The notes beneath the pieces are model-generated. The model worked only from the letters and a program-made list of their open reading frames with translations, made no database searches and was not told the DNA's origin. This document shows positions 33,815 to 44,170 of a stretch of 64,000 bases of DNA, in pieces. Position numbers and translations under genes: made by a program. Every line of letters begins with the position of its first letter. The stretch's first letter is position 1. Source of the DNA: an uncultured Sutterella sp. (GTDB taxonomy: Bacteria; Pseudomonadota; Gammaproteobacteria; Burkholderiales; Burkholderiaceae_F); contig UQYG01000005.1 in assembly GCA_900545275.1 (NCBI GenBank), positions 1 through 64,000 of the forward strand, in the 5' to 3' direction.

Positions 33815-34831
33815 ATGCAGGAACTTTCGGAACTTATCGAATCCGCCCGCCTGGCTTTTGCTCAGGCCGAGCAGCCCGCCGCGCTCGAAGACGCCAAGGC
33901 GCGCTTTCTCGGCAAGACGGGAGCTTTGACCGCGCTCATGAAGGAGCTCGGGAAGCTACCGCATGAAGAGCGTCGGGCCCGCGGTCAGGAAATCAACCGC
34001 GCCAAGGCCGAAATCGAAGCGCTTTTGAATGAGCGCCGCACGGCCATGGCCGAGGCGGAACTCGCCGCCAAGCTCGCGAGCGAATCGATCGACGTGACAC
34101 TGCCGGGACGCTTCCGCTCCGAGGGCGGCATCCACCCGGTGATGCGCACCTGGATGCGCATCGAGGAAATCTTCCGCTCGATCGGCTTTGACGTGGCGGA
34201 CGGTCCCGAAATCGAAAGCGACTGGTTCAGCTTCACGGCCCTCAACAATCCTCCCAACCATCCGGCCCGCTCGATGCAGGACACCTTCTACGTGGACCGC
34301 GTCGACGAAGAAGGGCGTCAGATGCCCTTGCGTCCGCACACCTCGCCCATGCAGGTGCGCTACGCCCGCACGCACACGCCTCCCATCAAGACGATCGCTC
34401 CGGGACGCACCTTCCGCGTCGACTCCGACGCGACGCACTCGCCCATGTTCCATCAGGTCGAAGGCCTCTGGATGGACACGAACGTGAGCTTCTCGGATCT
34501 GAAGGGCGTCTACAGCGACTTCCTGCGTCGCTTCTTCGAAACCGAAGACCTCGTCGTGCGCTTTCGTCCCTCCTACTTCCCCTTCACCGAACCTTCGGTC
34601 GAAGTGGACATGATGTTCACGAGCGGTCCGCGCAAGGGCAAGTGGCTCGAAATTTCCGGCGCCGGGGAAGTGCACCCGAACGTCGTTCGCAACTACGGTC
34701 TGGATCCGGAAAAGTACATCGGCTTTGCCTTTGGGTCGGGCCTGGAACGACTCACCATGCTTCGCTACGGCATTGATGACCTGCGCCTCTTCTTTGAAGG
34801 CGATCTGCGCTTCCTGCGTCAGTTCAACTAA
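33815..34831 (+). CDS. pheS: Phenylalanyl-tRNA synthetase alpha subunit
   Basis: A 338-residue catalytic subunit of the alpha2-beta2 enzyme that charges tRNA-Phe. An N-terminal coiled coil (1-85) that grips tRNA precedes the class II domain, with TFRVDSDATHSPMFHQVEG (motif 2) and FGSGLERLTMLRYG (motif 3). AGGA lies a suitable distance before the ATG. pheT follows after 29 bases. Confidence 0.97.
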   Translation: MQELSELIESARLAFAQAEQPAALEDAKARFLGKTGALTALMKELGKLPHEERRARGQEINRAKAEIEALLNERRTAMAEAELAAKLASESIDVTLPGRFRSEGGIHPVMRTWMRIEEIFRSIGFDVADGPEIESDWFSFTALNNPPNHPARSMQDTFYVDRVDEEGRQMPLRPHTSPMQVRYARTHTPPIKTIAPGRTFRVDSDATHSPMFHQVEGLWMDTNVSFSDLKGVYSDFLRRFFETEDLVVRFRPSYFPFTEPSVEVDMMFTSGPRKGKWLEISGAGEVHPNVVRNYGLDPEKYIGFAFGSGLERLTMLRYGIDDLRLFFEGDLRFLRQFN

Positions 34832-34860
34832 CCGTACCCCGACGAAAAAGGATTCAGAAG

Positions 34861-37278
34861 ATGCTGTTTACCGAAGACTGGCTGCGCCAGTATTGCAATC
34901 CCGAACTCTCCACCCAAGCGCTCGCCGAAACCCTGACGATGGCGGGCCTCGAAGTGGAGGAGGTTACGAGCGTGGCGCCCGCCTTTACGGGCGTCGTCGT
35001 GGCGAAGGTCGTCACCTGCCGCGATCATGAGAATTCCGACCATCTGCACGTCTGCGAAGTGGACGCCGGCACGGGCGAACTCCTGCAGATCGTCTGCGGC
35101 GCTCCGAACGTCAAGGCGGGCGTGAAGGCCCCCTGCGCCCTCGTCGGCGCCGAACTTCCCGGCGGCTTCAAGATCAAGAAGTCGAAGCTGCGCGGCGTCC
35201 TCTCGATGGGGATGCTCTGCTCGGCGCGCGAACTCGGCATTACCGAAGACCACTCGGGCATTTGGATTCTCCCTGAAGACGCGCCCGTGGGCACGGACAT
35301 CCGCGAGTACGCCAAGCTCAACGACGCCCGCATCGAAGTGAAGTTGACCCCGAACCGCGGCGACGCGCTCTCCTTGATCGGAATCGCCCGAGACCTGCAC
35401 GCTGTGACGGGCGCGCCCCTGACGCTCCCGGAAATGAAACCCGTGGCCCCCACGTGCGACTGCCGTCTGCCCGTGCGCGTCGAAGCGCCGGAACTCTGCG
35501 GGCGCTTTGCTTCGCGCATCATCCGCAACATCAACGCCCGAGCCGAAACGCCCGCGTGGATGAAGGAGCGTCTCGAGCGTGCCGGTCAGCGCTCGATTTC
35601 CGCGCTCGTCGACATCTCCAACTACGTGATGATCGAGCTCGGTCGTCCGACGCACTTCTACGACCTCGACAAGATCGAGTCCGATCACCTGACGGTCCGT
35701 TGGGCCAAGGCGGGCGAATCGGTGCATCTCCTTGACGACAGCCGCTACGACGTCGACGGCTACTACGGCGTCATTTGCGACGGCGACGCGCCCGAATGCC
35801 TCGCCGGCATCAAGGGCGGCTACAAGACCCAAATCACGAACGACACGAAGGACGTCTTCATCGAAGCCGCCTTCTGGCACCAGGCCGCCGTCCAGGGACG
35901 TCCCCGCAAACTCAATTTCTCGACGGACGCCTCCTACCGCTACGAGCGCGGCGTCGACTTCGGCTCGAACGTGACGCATCTCGAATACATCACGCAGCTC
36001 GTTCTCGACATCTGCGGCACGCCCGAAACCAAGGTGGGGCCGGTAGACGACGTCGTCACGACGCTGCCCGAACGCAAGCCCGTCACGATGCGCGTGGACC
36101 GCTGCCTCAAGGTGATCGGCATGGAGATTCCCGTCGACGCCATGGAGGCGATCTTCACGCGTCTGGGCTTTGAATGGAAGCGCGAAGGAAACGTCTTTAC
36201 GGTGATGCCGCCCACCTACCGTTTCGACATCGAAATCGAAGAGGACCTCATCGAAGAGGTTGCGCGTCTCTACGGCTACGAAAAGCTTCCCGACCGTCCG
36301 CCCGTCGCACCCGCAGCGATGAAGAGCCCGCTCGAAGGGAAGCGCTCCGAACACGCTCTGCGCGTCGAGATGGCCAAGCTCGGCTATCAGGAACTCATCA
36401 ACTTCTCGTTCGTTCCCGAAGCCTGGGAAAAGGATTTCGCCGACAACGAAAAGCCAATTCGCCTCCTGAATCCGATCGCGAGCCACCTCGCCGTGATGCG
36501 CACGCAGTTGATCGGCGGCCTCGTAGACATCCTCAAGTACAATCTCAACCACAAGGCCGAGCGCGTTCGCGTCTTTGAAATCGGCCGTGTCTTCTGTCCC
36601 GACGAATCGATTCCGGACGGTCCCTGGACCGTGAAGGGCATCCGTCAGCCCAAGCACATCGCGGGCCTAGCCTACGGCACCGCCGCCGACCTGCAGTGGG
36701 GAATCGAAACGCGCCGCGTCGACTTTTTCGACGTCAAGGGCGACATCGAACGTCTCGTGGCGCCGCTTAAGGTGCGCTACGTGCCCGAAACCTTCCCGGG
36801 GCTGCATCCGGGCCGTTCCGCGGGCATCTATCTCGGCGACAAGCGCATCGGCTTCCTCGGGGAACTCCATCCGCGCACCGCGCACGACTACGATCTCGTG
36901 CACGCGCCGATCGTCTTTGAAATCGACGTGGCCGACCTCGTCGACGTGCCCGTTCCGAGCTACGTCCCCTTGAGCAAGTTCCAGCCGATGCACCGCGATC
37001 TCGCGGTGGTGGTCGCCGCAGACGTGCCCGTCGAGAAGCTGACGGACGCCGTCTGGGCCGCCAAGAAGATCGATCTTCGTCTTGCGTCGCTTGAAGTCTT
37101 CTCGCTCTTTGACCTCTATCGTCCCAAGAGTGCCGAAGGAGCCGACGAAAAGTCTCTCGCCTTCAAGATCGAACTGGTCGCACGCGGCGAAGAGCCGCTT
37201 GGCGAACTCGAGGCCGACGCCGCCATGAAGGCCATCCTCGAAGCGCTCGCTCCGCTTGGCGCGAAGCTTCGCTCCTGA
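34861..37278 (+). CDS. pheT: Phenylalanyl-tRNA synthetase beta subunit
   Basis: An 805-residue partner of PheS. N-terminal tRNA-binding domain (about 40-150), B3/B4 editing domain (about 215-390), B5 domain (about 400-475), catalytic-like module and a C-terminal ferredoxin-fold anticodon-binding domain (about 710-805). Length is normal for bacterial PheT. Twenty bases after the stop a strong terminator begins. Confidence 0.97.
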   Translation: MLFTEDWLRQYCNPELSTQALAETLTMAGLEVEEVTSVAPAFTGVVVAKVVTCRDHENSDHLHVCEVDAGTGELLQIVCGAPNVKAGVKAPCALVGAELPGGFKIKKSKLRGVLSMGMLCSARELGITEDHSGIWILPEDAPVGTDIREYAKLNDARIEVKLTPNRGDALSLIGIARDLHAVTGAPLTLPEMKPVAPTCDCRLPVRVEAPELCGRFASRIIRNINARAETPAWMKERLERAGQRSISALVDISNYVMIELGRPTHFYDLDKIESDHLTVRWAKAGESVHLLDDSRYDVDGYYGVICDGDAPECLAGIKGGYKTQITNDTKDVFIEAAFWHQAAVQGRPRKLNFSTDASYRYERGVDFGSNVTHLEYITQLVLDICGTPETKVGPVDDVVTTLPERKPVTMRVDRCLKVIGMEIPVDAMEAIFTRLGFEWKREGNVFTVMPPTYRFDIEIEEDLIEEVARLYGYEKLPDRPPVAPAAMKSPLEGKRSEHALRVEMAKLGYQELINFSFVPEAWEKDFADNEKPIRLLNPIASHLAVMRTQLIGGLVDILKYNLNHKAERVRVFEIGRVFCPDESIPDGPWTVKGIRQPKHIAGLAYGTAADLQWGIETRRVDFFDVKGDIERLVAPLKVRYVPETFPGLHPGRSAGIYLGDKRIGFLGELHPRTAHDYDLVHAPIVFEIDVADLVDVPVPSYVPLSKFQPMHRDLAVVVAADVPVEKLTDAVWAAKKIDLRLASLEVFSLFDLYRPKSAEGADEKSLAFKIELVARGEEPLGELEADAAMKAILEALAPLGAKLRS

Positions 37279-37297
37279 TTCCTCGCATCTTGATTAC

Positions 37298-37336
37298 GAC
37301 CACCCGCCCCCTCGGGGGCGGGCGGTCTCTTTTTTT
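37298..37336 (+). terminator. Intrinsic terminator between pheT and ihfA
   Basis: Thirteen-base arms (37298-37310 with 37315-37327) with one A-C mismatch run into a tract of mainly T (37328-37336). It ends only 11 bases before the ihfA start codon, so it overlaps the space where the ihfA ribosome-binding site should be. Confidence 0.85.
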
Positions 37337-37347
37337 CTTTTGGAAAC

Positions 37348-37683
37348 ATGACCTCTCCCTTCATTACGGAAAACAACGGCAACGTCACCCGAGCCGACTT
37401 GGTGCAGCATCTCGCGGGAGAACTCAAGGATCTCACGCTGAGCGAGTGCAAAGCGCTCGTGGACGGTTTCTTCGACGTGATCGCCGATCGTCTCGTCCAA
37501 GGGCAGGCCGTGCGCATCAACGGACTCGGAACCTTCGAAGTGCGCCAAAAGCGCGAACGGCCCGGGCGCAACCTTCACACGGGGGAAGAAGTGATGATCC
37601 GCGCCCGCCGCGTCGTCCTCTTTCATCCCGCGCCGACGCTTCGCGACCGCGTGACGGCCACCATGCTTGAGGGCAACGACTGA
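37348..37683 (+). CDS. ihfA: Integration host factor subunit alpha
   Basis: A 111-residue DNA-bending protein that pairs with IhfB. The signature RINGLGTFEVRQKRERPGRNLHTGEEVMI, quoted here only by its key parts INGLGTFE and RPGRNLHTGEE, carries the beta-arm that inserts at kinks; the conserved Pro is in RPGRN. The N terminus is about ten residues longer than usual. pheT-ihfA adjacency is conserved, but a strong terminator separates them here, so expression must rely on read-through or a promoter inside pheT. Confidence 0.94.
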   Translation: MTSPFITENNGNVTRADLVQHLAGELKDLTLSECKALVDGFFDVIADRLVQGQAVRINGLGTFEVRQKRERPGRNLHTGEEVMIRARRVVLFHPAPTLRDRVTATMLEGND

Positions 37684-37732
37684 TACAAACGGTGCGCAAA
37701 AGGGGACAAACGAGATTTTTTTCGAAGACCCC

Positions 37733-37760
37733 TTGACTTTTTTCGGGAATCTGCTATACT
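37733..37760 (+). promoter_or_regulatory. Promoter of tRNA-Pro
   Basis: TTGACT (37733-37738), 16 bases and TATACT (37755-37760), close to consensus, end 11 bases before the tRNA. The -35 runs into a T tract as in the tRNA-Asn and tRNA-Val promoters. Confidence 0.8.
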
Positions 37761-37770
37761 TCATCTCCTC

Positions 37771-37848
<78 letters not shown>

Positions 37849-37856
37849 AATCCAGG

Positions 37857-37890
37857 AAAAGGAGATGACTTCGGTCGTCTCCTTTTTTTT
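37857..37890 (+). terminator. Intrinsic terminator of tRNA-Pro
   Basis: Arms 37857-37869 and 37874-37886 with one G-U pair and a TTCG loop end in eight T (37883-37890). The following 200 bases to ndk hold no gene; no strong promoter was identified there by eye. Confidence 0.9.
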
Positions 37891-38094
37891 ATTGCCCGTC
37901 ATTCGGACGGCCCTCTGTCCGGAAGATGAACCCGCGGGCGGTCCGTTAACGCCTTTTTACCGTTTGGCGTGCAAGGGGCTTCCCAAACCGCGAGGAAAAA
38001 GTGCCTGCGTGGTAAAATTTTCACCCTGAAAAATCCCCGCGTCCGACCTGCGGGCGCGGTCTTCCATCAACCATCCCTCCAATAGAGTGTAAAA

Positions 38095-38520
38095 ATGGCC
38101 ATTGAGCGTACCCTCTCCATCATCAAGCCCGATGCGGTTGCCAAGAACGTGATCGGCAAGATCTACTCCCGTTTCGAAACCAACGGCCTCAAGATCGTCG
38201 CCGCCCAGATGCGTCAGCTCTCCAAGGCTGAAGCCGAAGGCTTCTACGCCGTTCACAAGGAACGTCCCTTCTTCGCCGACCTCGTCAAGTTCATGACCTC
38301 GGGTCCCGTCATGATCCAGGTCCTCGAAGGGGAAGGCGCCATCGCCAAGAACCGTGAACTCATGGGCGCCACCGATCCGAAGAAGGCCGCCCCGGGCACG
38401 ATCCGCGCCGACTTCGCCGAAAGCATCGACGCCAACGCCGTGCACGGTTCCGACGCTCCCGAAACGGCCGCCGTCGAAATCGCCTACTTCTTCCCGACGC
38501 TCTCGATCTGCTCGCGCTAA
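38095..38520 (+). CDS. ndk: Nucleoside diphosphate kinase
   Basis: A 141-residue enzyme that moves the gamma phosphate between nucleoside triphosphates and diphosphates through a phosphohistidine. ERTLSIIKPDAV at the N terminus and the catalytic His in NAVHGSDA are present. Length is standard. rlmN follows after 18 bases, a common pairing (ndk-rlmN-rodZ-ispG). Confidence 0.97.
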   Translation: MAIERTLSIIKPDAVAKNVIGKIYSRFETNGLKIVAAQMRQLSKAEAEGFYAVHKERPFFADLVKFMTSGPVMIQVLEGEGAIAKNRELMGATDPKKAAPGTIRADFAESIDANAVHGSDAPETAAVEIAYFFPTLSICSR

Positions 38521-38538
38521 TCGAAAGGCCGGCGAATC

Positions 38539-39705
38539 ATGAACGTGACCGACACTCGAGAATCCACGGCCGCCCGCGTCAACCTGCTTGATTTCGATCA
38601 TGCGGCGCTGACCGAGTGGTGCGCTTCCATCGGTGAGAAGCCCTTCCGCGCGACGCAGCTCTCGCGGTGGCTTCATCGTCATGTCGAATGCGACTTCGAC
38701 AAGATGACGAACCTCGCCAAGGTATTTCGCGCCAAGTTGAAGGACCTCGCGGAGGTTCGCTCCCCGCTGCCGATTGCCGAAAAGAAGTCGGCCGACGGCA
38801 CGCGCAAGTGGCTTTTCGATGTCGGCAACGGCAACGCGGTCGAATCGGTGTTCATCCCCGAGGACGACCGCGGCACCCTCTGCATTTCGACGCAGGCGGG
38901 TTGCGCCATGGGGTGTCTTTTCTGTTCCACGGGCAAGCAGGGATTCAACCGCAATCTCTCGACCGCGGAAATCGTCGGTCAGCTCTGGTATGCCGAACGC
39001 GAACTGCGGCAGGACCGCGGCGTGACGGATCCCAACGACCGAATCATCAGCAACGTCGTCCTCATGGGGATGGGCGAACCGTTGCAGAACCTCGACAACG
39101 TCATTCCGGCGCTTCGTCTTTTCCTTGATGACAACGGCTACGGTCTCTCTCGCCGACGCGTGACGGTTTCGACGTCGGGGCTCGTGCGTCAGATCGACAA
39201 ACTCGCCGAGGCTGCGCCCGTGGCGCTCGCCGTGAGTCTGCACGCCGGAAACGACGAACTGCGCGACCGACTCATGCCGGTCAACCGCAAGCATCCCCTC
39301 AAGGACCTGATGGCCGCGTGCCGACGCTATCTTGACGTGGCGCCGCGCGACTTCATCACCTTCGAATACGTAATGCTCGGCGGAATCAACGATTCGCTCG
39401 CCGACGCCGACGAACTCGTCGAGCTCGTGCGCCGCGAACGCGTGCCGTGCAAATTCAATCTGATTCCCTTCAATCCCTTCACCGAGTCGGATCTCAAGAA
39501 GCCCGACCGGGAAGCGGTGCTCGCTTTCTGCCGCCGCCTCAACGACGCGGGCATCGTCACGACCGTCCGAAAGACGAGAGGGGATGACATCGACGCCGCC
39601 TGCGGACAGCTCGCGGGCGAAGTCAAGGACCGTACGCGCCGCGCCGAGCGCCTGCGCGAACAAAAGGCCGAGGCGGCCGTGTATTTCCAGAAAAAACAGA
39701 ACTGA
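38539..39705 (+). CDS. rlmN: 23S rRNA/tRNA adenine-C2 methyltransferase RlmN
   Basis: A 388-residue radical-SAM enzyme that methylates A2503 of 23S rRNA and A37 of some tRNAs. The radical-SAM cluster motif is CAMGCLFC (CxxxCxxC). The methyl-carrying Cys is in DDIDAACGQL near the C terminus, and GMGEPLQN is the SAM-binding GGE-like motif. Length is normal. It lies in the conserved ndk-rlmN-rodZ-ispG-hisS run. Confidence 0.96.
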   Translation: MNVTDTRESTAARVNLLDFDHAALTEWCASIGEKPFRATQLSRWLHRHVECDFDKMTNLAKVFRAKLKDLAEVRSPLPIAEKKSADGTRKWLFDVGNGNAVESVFIPEDDRGTLCISTQAGCAMGCLFCSTGKQGFNRNLSTAEIVGQLWYAERELRQDRGVTDPNDRIISNVVLMGMGEPLQNLDNVIPALRLFLDDNGYGLSRRRVTVSTSGLVRQIDKLAEAAPVALAVSLHAGNDELRDRLMPVNRKHPLKDLMAACRRYLDVAPRDFITFEYVMLGGINDSLADADELVELVRRERVPCKFNLIPFNPFTESDLKKPDREAVLAFCRRLNDAGIVTTVRKTRGDDIDAACGQLAGEVKDRTRRAERLREQKAEAAVYFQKKQN

Positions 39706-39728
39706 ACGCTAGCGGGAGGGAGGTTCCT

Positions 39729-40712
39729 ATGACGCAAGAAACGACCCCGGAAGTAAAGGGTTTCGGCGCGATGCTTCGCGAGGCACGCGAATCCTTGGGC
39801 ATTTCCATCGGGGACGTCAGCTCCCGCACACGACTCTCGGTCGATCAGATCCGGGCGATCGAAGAGGAAGATCTTGAGCGGCTTCCGGAGCCCGTCTACG
39901 TGCGCGCCTTTCTGCGCGCCTACGCCAAGGCGATTGGGATTGACTACGAACCCGTCGTGAACGATTACGTGACGCGGTGCGGCGGTGGCGGCGTGCGCAT
40001 TCCCGAACACGCCCCCGAAGAAGCCTTCCGCGAGGTGGCTTACTACGATACGCCTCGCCCTTCGCGCTGGAAGTTCGTCGGACTTTTGGCCCTCATCGTC
40101 GTCGTGACGCTCGGCATCTGGGGCGTCTATTCGGGGACGTTTGCGCGCCTCATGGAGGCTGACGGCACCGAAGCCGCCAAGGTGGAAAACGGCGTCTCGG
40201 AAGTGGCGCCGAACGTTGCGCCCGCGCCCGAAGCGCCCAAGACGACGGCGCCCGTCGAAGTGGCCGACGCGTCGAAGCCGGAGGCTTCCGCGGCGCAGAC
40301 GCTGGCGTCGGCCCCCGAGGCCGAGCAAACCGCTCCGCAGACGCCCCTTCCGGCCGCACCCGCCGAGGAGTCCGTTTCCGTGAGCGCCGCGCCCGCCCAA
40401 CCCGCCGCGCCCGTCGAAGTGCCCGCTGCGGCTGTCGAGGCAGCGGCGCAGACGGCCGAAACGGTTCCCGCAGAAACTTACGCGGCGGAATTCCACACGA
40501 GCGCCTCCTGCTGGGTGCACGTGATCGCGCCCGACGGACAAAACCTCATCGCCCGCGAAATGAAGCCCGGCGAAACGCAGAGCGTTGCGCTTCCCGCAGG
40601 CACGCGCGTGACGGTGGGCAATCCTCCGGCCCTCATCCTCACGCTCGACGGTCATCCCTATGACCTCGGCGGCGTGACGCAGCGCGGCGTCGCCCGATTC
40701 GTGATTCACTGA
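39729..40712 (+). CDS. rodZ: Cytoskeleton-associated protein RodZ
   Basis: A 327-residue inner-membrane protein that links MreB to the wall-elongation machinery. Cytoplasmic helix-turn-helix (about 10-85, GAMLREARESLGISIGDVS), one membrane segment (about 120-140), a long Ala/Pro/Glu-rich periplasmic linker (about 150-250) and a C-terminal DUF4115 domain (about 255-327, with SCWVHVIAPDG). GGAGG precedes the ATG. rlmN-rodZ-ispG order supports the call. Confidence 0.9.
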   Translation: MTQETTPEVKGFGAMLREARESLGISIGDVSSRTRLSVDQIRAIEEEDLERLPEPVYVRAFLRAYAKAIGIDYEPVVNDYVTRCGGGGVRIPEHAPEEAFREVAYYDTPRPSRWKFVGLLALIVVVTLGIWGVYSGTFARLMEADGTEAAKVENGVSEVAPNVAPAPEAPKTTAPVEVADASKPEASAAQTLASAPEAEQTAPQTPLPAAPAEESVSVSAAPAQPAAPVEVPAAAVEAAAQTAETVPAETYAAEFHTSASCWVHVIAPDGQNLIAREMKPGETQSVALPAGTRVTVGNPPALILTLDGHPYDLGGVTQRGVARFVIH

Positions 40713-40720
40713 GTTTCGGC

Positions 40721-41971
<1,251 letters not shown>

Positions 41972-41993
41972 TCCTCACAAAAAGACAAATGCT

Positions 41994-43301
41994 ATGAGCA
42001 AGGAAAAATTCACTGGCGTCAAGGGCATGAACGACATGCTCCCGCAGGACGCCGCCATCTGGCACAAGGTTGAAGAGACCGCGATCGACGTTCTCGAGCG
42101 CTACGGCTTTCAGGAAATCCGCACGCCGATTCTTGAGAACACCAAGGTCTTCACGCGCGGCGTCGGGGAAGTGACCGACATCGTCGAAAAGGAAATGTAT
42201 TCCTTTGTCGACTCGATGAACGGCGATCAGCTCACGCTGCGTCCGGAATGCACGTCGGCCGTGGTGCGCGCTGTGAACGAACACAATCTTCTCTACGGAA
42301 CCACGCAGCGTCTCTGGTACATCGGCCCGATGTTCCGTCACGAACGTCCCCAACGCGGCCGCTACCGCCAGTTCTATCAGCTCGGCGCCGAAGCGCTAGG
42401 CATGGAAGGTCCCGACATTGACGCGGAAATGATCGTCATGCTCTCGCGCCTCTGGAAGGCGCTCGGCATCGACGGTGTTCGCCTCGAACTCAACACGCTC
42501 GGCGCTCTGCCCGAACGTCAGGCGCATCGCGAGGCGCTTATCAGCTACTTTGAAGAGCACAAGAACGAGCTCGACGAAGACGCGTTGCGCCGTCTCTACA
42601 CGAATCCGCTTCGCATTCTCGATACGAAGAATCCCGACATGCAGGATCTCGTCAACAATGCGCCGCGCCTTCTCGACTTCCTCGGCGAAGAAAGTCGCGC
42701 CTTCCTTGCGCGTCTCGAAAAGCTTCTGGAAGCCGCCGGCATCGAATACACGATCAATCCCCGTCTCGTGCGCGGTCTCGATTATTACAACCACACGGTT
42801 TTCGAATGGATCACGGACCGTCTCGGCGCGCAGGGCACGATCTGCGGCGGCGGCCGTTACGACCCGCTCATCGAAATGTTGGGCGGCCGTCCGGCGCCGG
42901 GCGTGGGCTTTGCCATGGGGTTGGAGCGCGTGATCGAACTCATGCGCGAATGCGGCAACGTCCCCGTCTCGACGATGTGCGACGTCTACGTTCTGCACCA
43001 CGGCGGCGACACGCAGATCACCGCCATGCGCACGGCTGAGGCGCTGCGCGACGCGGGCGTGCGCGTCGTCGTGCATCCGGGGTCGAGCTCGATCAAGAGC
43101 CAGATGAAGAAGGCCGACGCTTCGGGCGCGCTCTTTGCGGTCTTTGCGACCGAAGACGAATGCGCGCAGGGCGTTCTCGGCATCAAGGCGCTCCGCAGCC
43201 GCGAAGGGGAGGAAATGCCCTTCGCCGCGCAGACGCCCGTGAGCATCGAAGAGGCCCCGACGCAGTTGGTCGAGGCGCTTCGAAAAGTGCGGGGCGCTTA
43301 A
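41994..43301 (+). CDS. hisS: Histidyl-tRNA synthetase
   Basis: A 435-residue class II synthetase that charges tRNA-His. KGMNDMLP at the N terminus, LRPECTSAVVRAV and FRHERPQRGRYRQF (motif 2), the histidine-specific GLDYYNHTVFEW, motif 3 GVGFAMGLERV and the C-terminal anticodon-binding domain are present. It follows ispG by 22 bases in the conserved cluster. Confidence 0.97.
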   Translation: MSKEKFTGVKGMNDMLPQDAAIWHKVEETAIDVLERYGFQEIRTPILENTKVFTRGVGEVTDIVEKEMYSFVDSMNGDQLTLRPECTSAVVRAVNEHNLLYGTTQRLWYIGPMFRHERPQRGRYRQFYQLGAEALGMEGPDIDAEMIVMLSRLWKALGIDGVRLELNTLGALPERQAHREALISYFEEHKNELDEDALRRLYTNPLRILDTKNPDMQDLVNNAPRLLDFLGEESRAFLARLEKLLEAAGIEYTINPRLVRGLDYYNHTVFEWITDRLGAQGTICGGGRYDPLIEMLGGRPAPGVGFAMGLERVIELMRECGNVPVSTMCDVYVLHHGGDTQITAMRTAEALRDAGVRVVVHPGSSSIKSQMKKADASGALFAVFATEDECAQGVLGIKALRSREGEEMPFAAQTPVSIEEAPTQLVEALRKVRGA

Positions 43302-43307
43302 GAAAAT

Positions 43308-43335
43308 CGGGGCTTTCTCTTTCAAGAAAGCCCCG
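43308..43335 (+). other. Stem-loop between hisS and yfgM
   Basis: Ten perfect pairs (43308-43317 with 43326-43335) around an eight-base loop. No T tract follows, so read-through into yfgM is expected; it may stabilise the hisS 3' end. Confidence 0.5.
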
Positions 43336-43397
43336 CAACGAGTACACTAACCAATCTTTTTTTGCCACTCCGACTTGAACTCGGTGGAGACGACGAC

Positions 43398-44036
43398 ATG
43401 GCTTATGACTTGCAGGAACAAGAAAGCATTGACCAGATGAAGGCCTGGTGGGACCGCTGGGGCACGCCCGTGACGGCGGCCGTCTGCGTGGTCTGTCTGG
43501 GCTTTGCCGGCTGGAACGGTTGGAACTGGTACAAGCGCAATCAGGCGGCCGAGGCTTCGGTTGCCTACGTGCAGCTGCAAAACGCCGTCTTCCACAAGGA
43601 CGCGAAGAATGTCGCGTCGCTCACGTCGGGGCTCATTGAAAACTACGGCAGCACGGTCTACGCGCCGCTCGCCGCCTTCGGCGCTGCGCAGACGGCTCTC
43701 GAAGCCGGAAACTTCGCCGAAGCCGCCGCGATGCTCAACTGGGTGATCGACAAGTCGGGCCACCCCGAGTACGACACCGTGGCGCGCGTGCGTCTTGCGG
43801 GCGTCTACTTTGACGAAGGCAAGCTCGACGACGCCCTCAAGGTGCTCGAGGCCGCCAAGCCCACCGACGCCGAGCGCTCGCTCGTCAACGACCGACTCGC
43901 CGACGTCTGGCGCGCCAAGGGCGACGTCGCCAAGGCCCGGGCCCTCTGGGAGGAACTTCTCAAGACGGCCGATCCCAACGATCCGATTCTTCGCATCGTG
44001 GAATACAAGCTCGGTGCGCTTCCGCCCGCAGCCTGA
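43398..44036 (+). CDS. yfgM: YfgM-family periplasmic chaperone (SecYEG ancillary subunit)
   Basis: A 212-residue protein with a short cytoplasmic start (AYDLQEQESIDQMKAWWDRWG), one membrane segment (about 24-44) and a periplasmic TPR-like domain. In E. coli YfgM works with PpiD at the Sec translocon. The ATG at 43398 has GGAG eight bases upstream; a frame start 36 bases earlier is less likely. hisS-yfgM-bamB-der order is conserved. Confidence 0.88.
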   Translation: MAYDLQEQESIDQMKAWWDRWGTPVTAAVCVVCLGFAGWNGWNWYKRNQAAEASVAYVQLQNAVFHKDAKNVASLTSGLIENYGSTVYAPLAAFGAAQTALEAGNFAEAAAMLNWVIDKSGHPEYDTVARVRLAGVYFDEGKLDDALKVLEAAKPTDAERSLVNDRLADVWRAKGDVAKARALWEELLKTADPNDPILRIVEYKLGALPPAA

Positions 44037-44043
44037 CCGACAG

Positions 44044-44068
44044 ACCCGGGCGAAACGTCCCGGGTTTT
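44044..44068 (+). terminator. Intrinsic terminator after yfgM
   Basis: Seven pairs (44044-44050 with 44059-44065) plus two inner G-C pairs, followed by four T, then GCG and four more T. Strength moderate. bamB begins about 100 bases later. Confidence 0.65.
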
Positions 44069-44170
44069 GCGTTTTCAGTCCTTTCGAAGTGTTTCGGGCG
44101 CGCGCGTTTTGCTAAAGTTCTCTGAACCCGGACCCCGCGCGGTCCCGCCCTCGATTCGTGAGATTTCATC

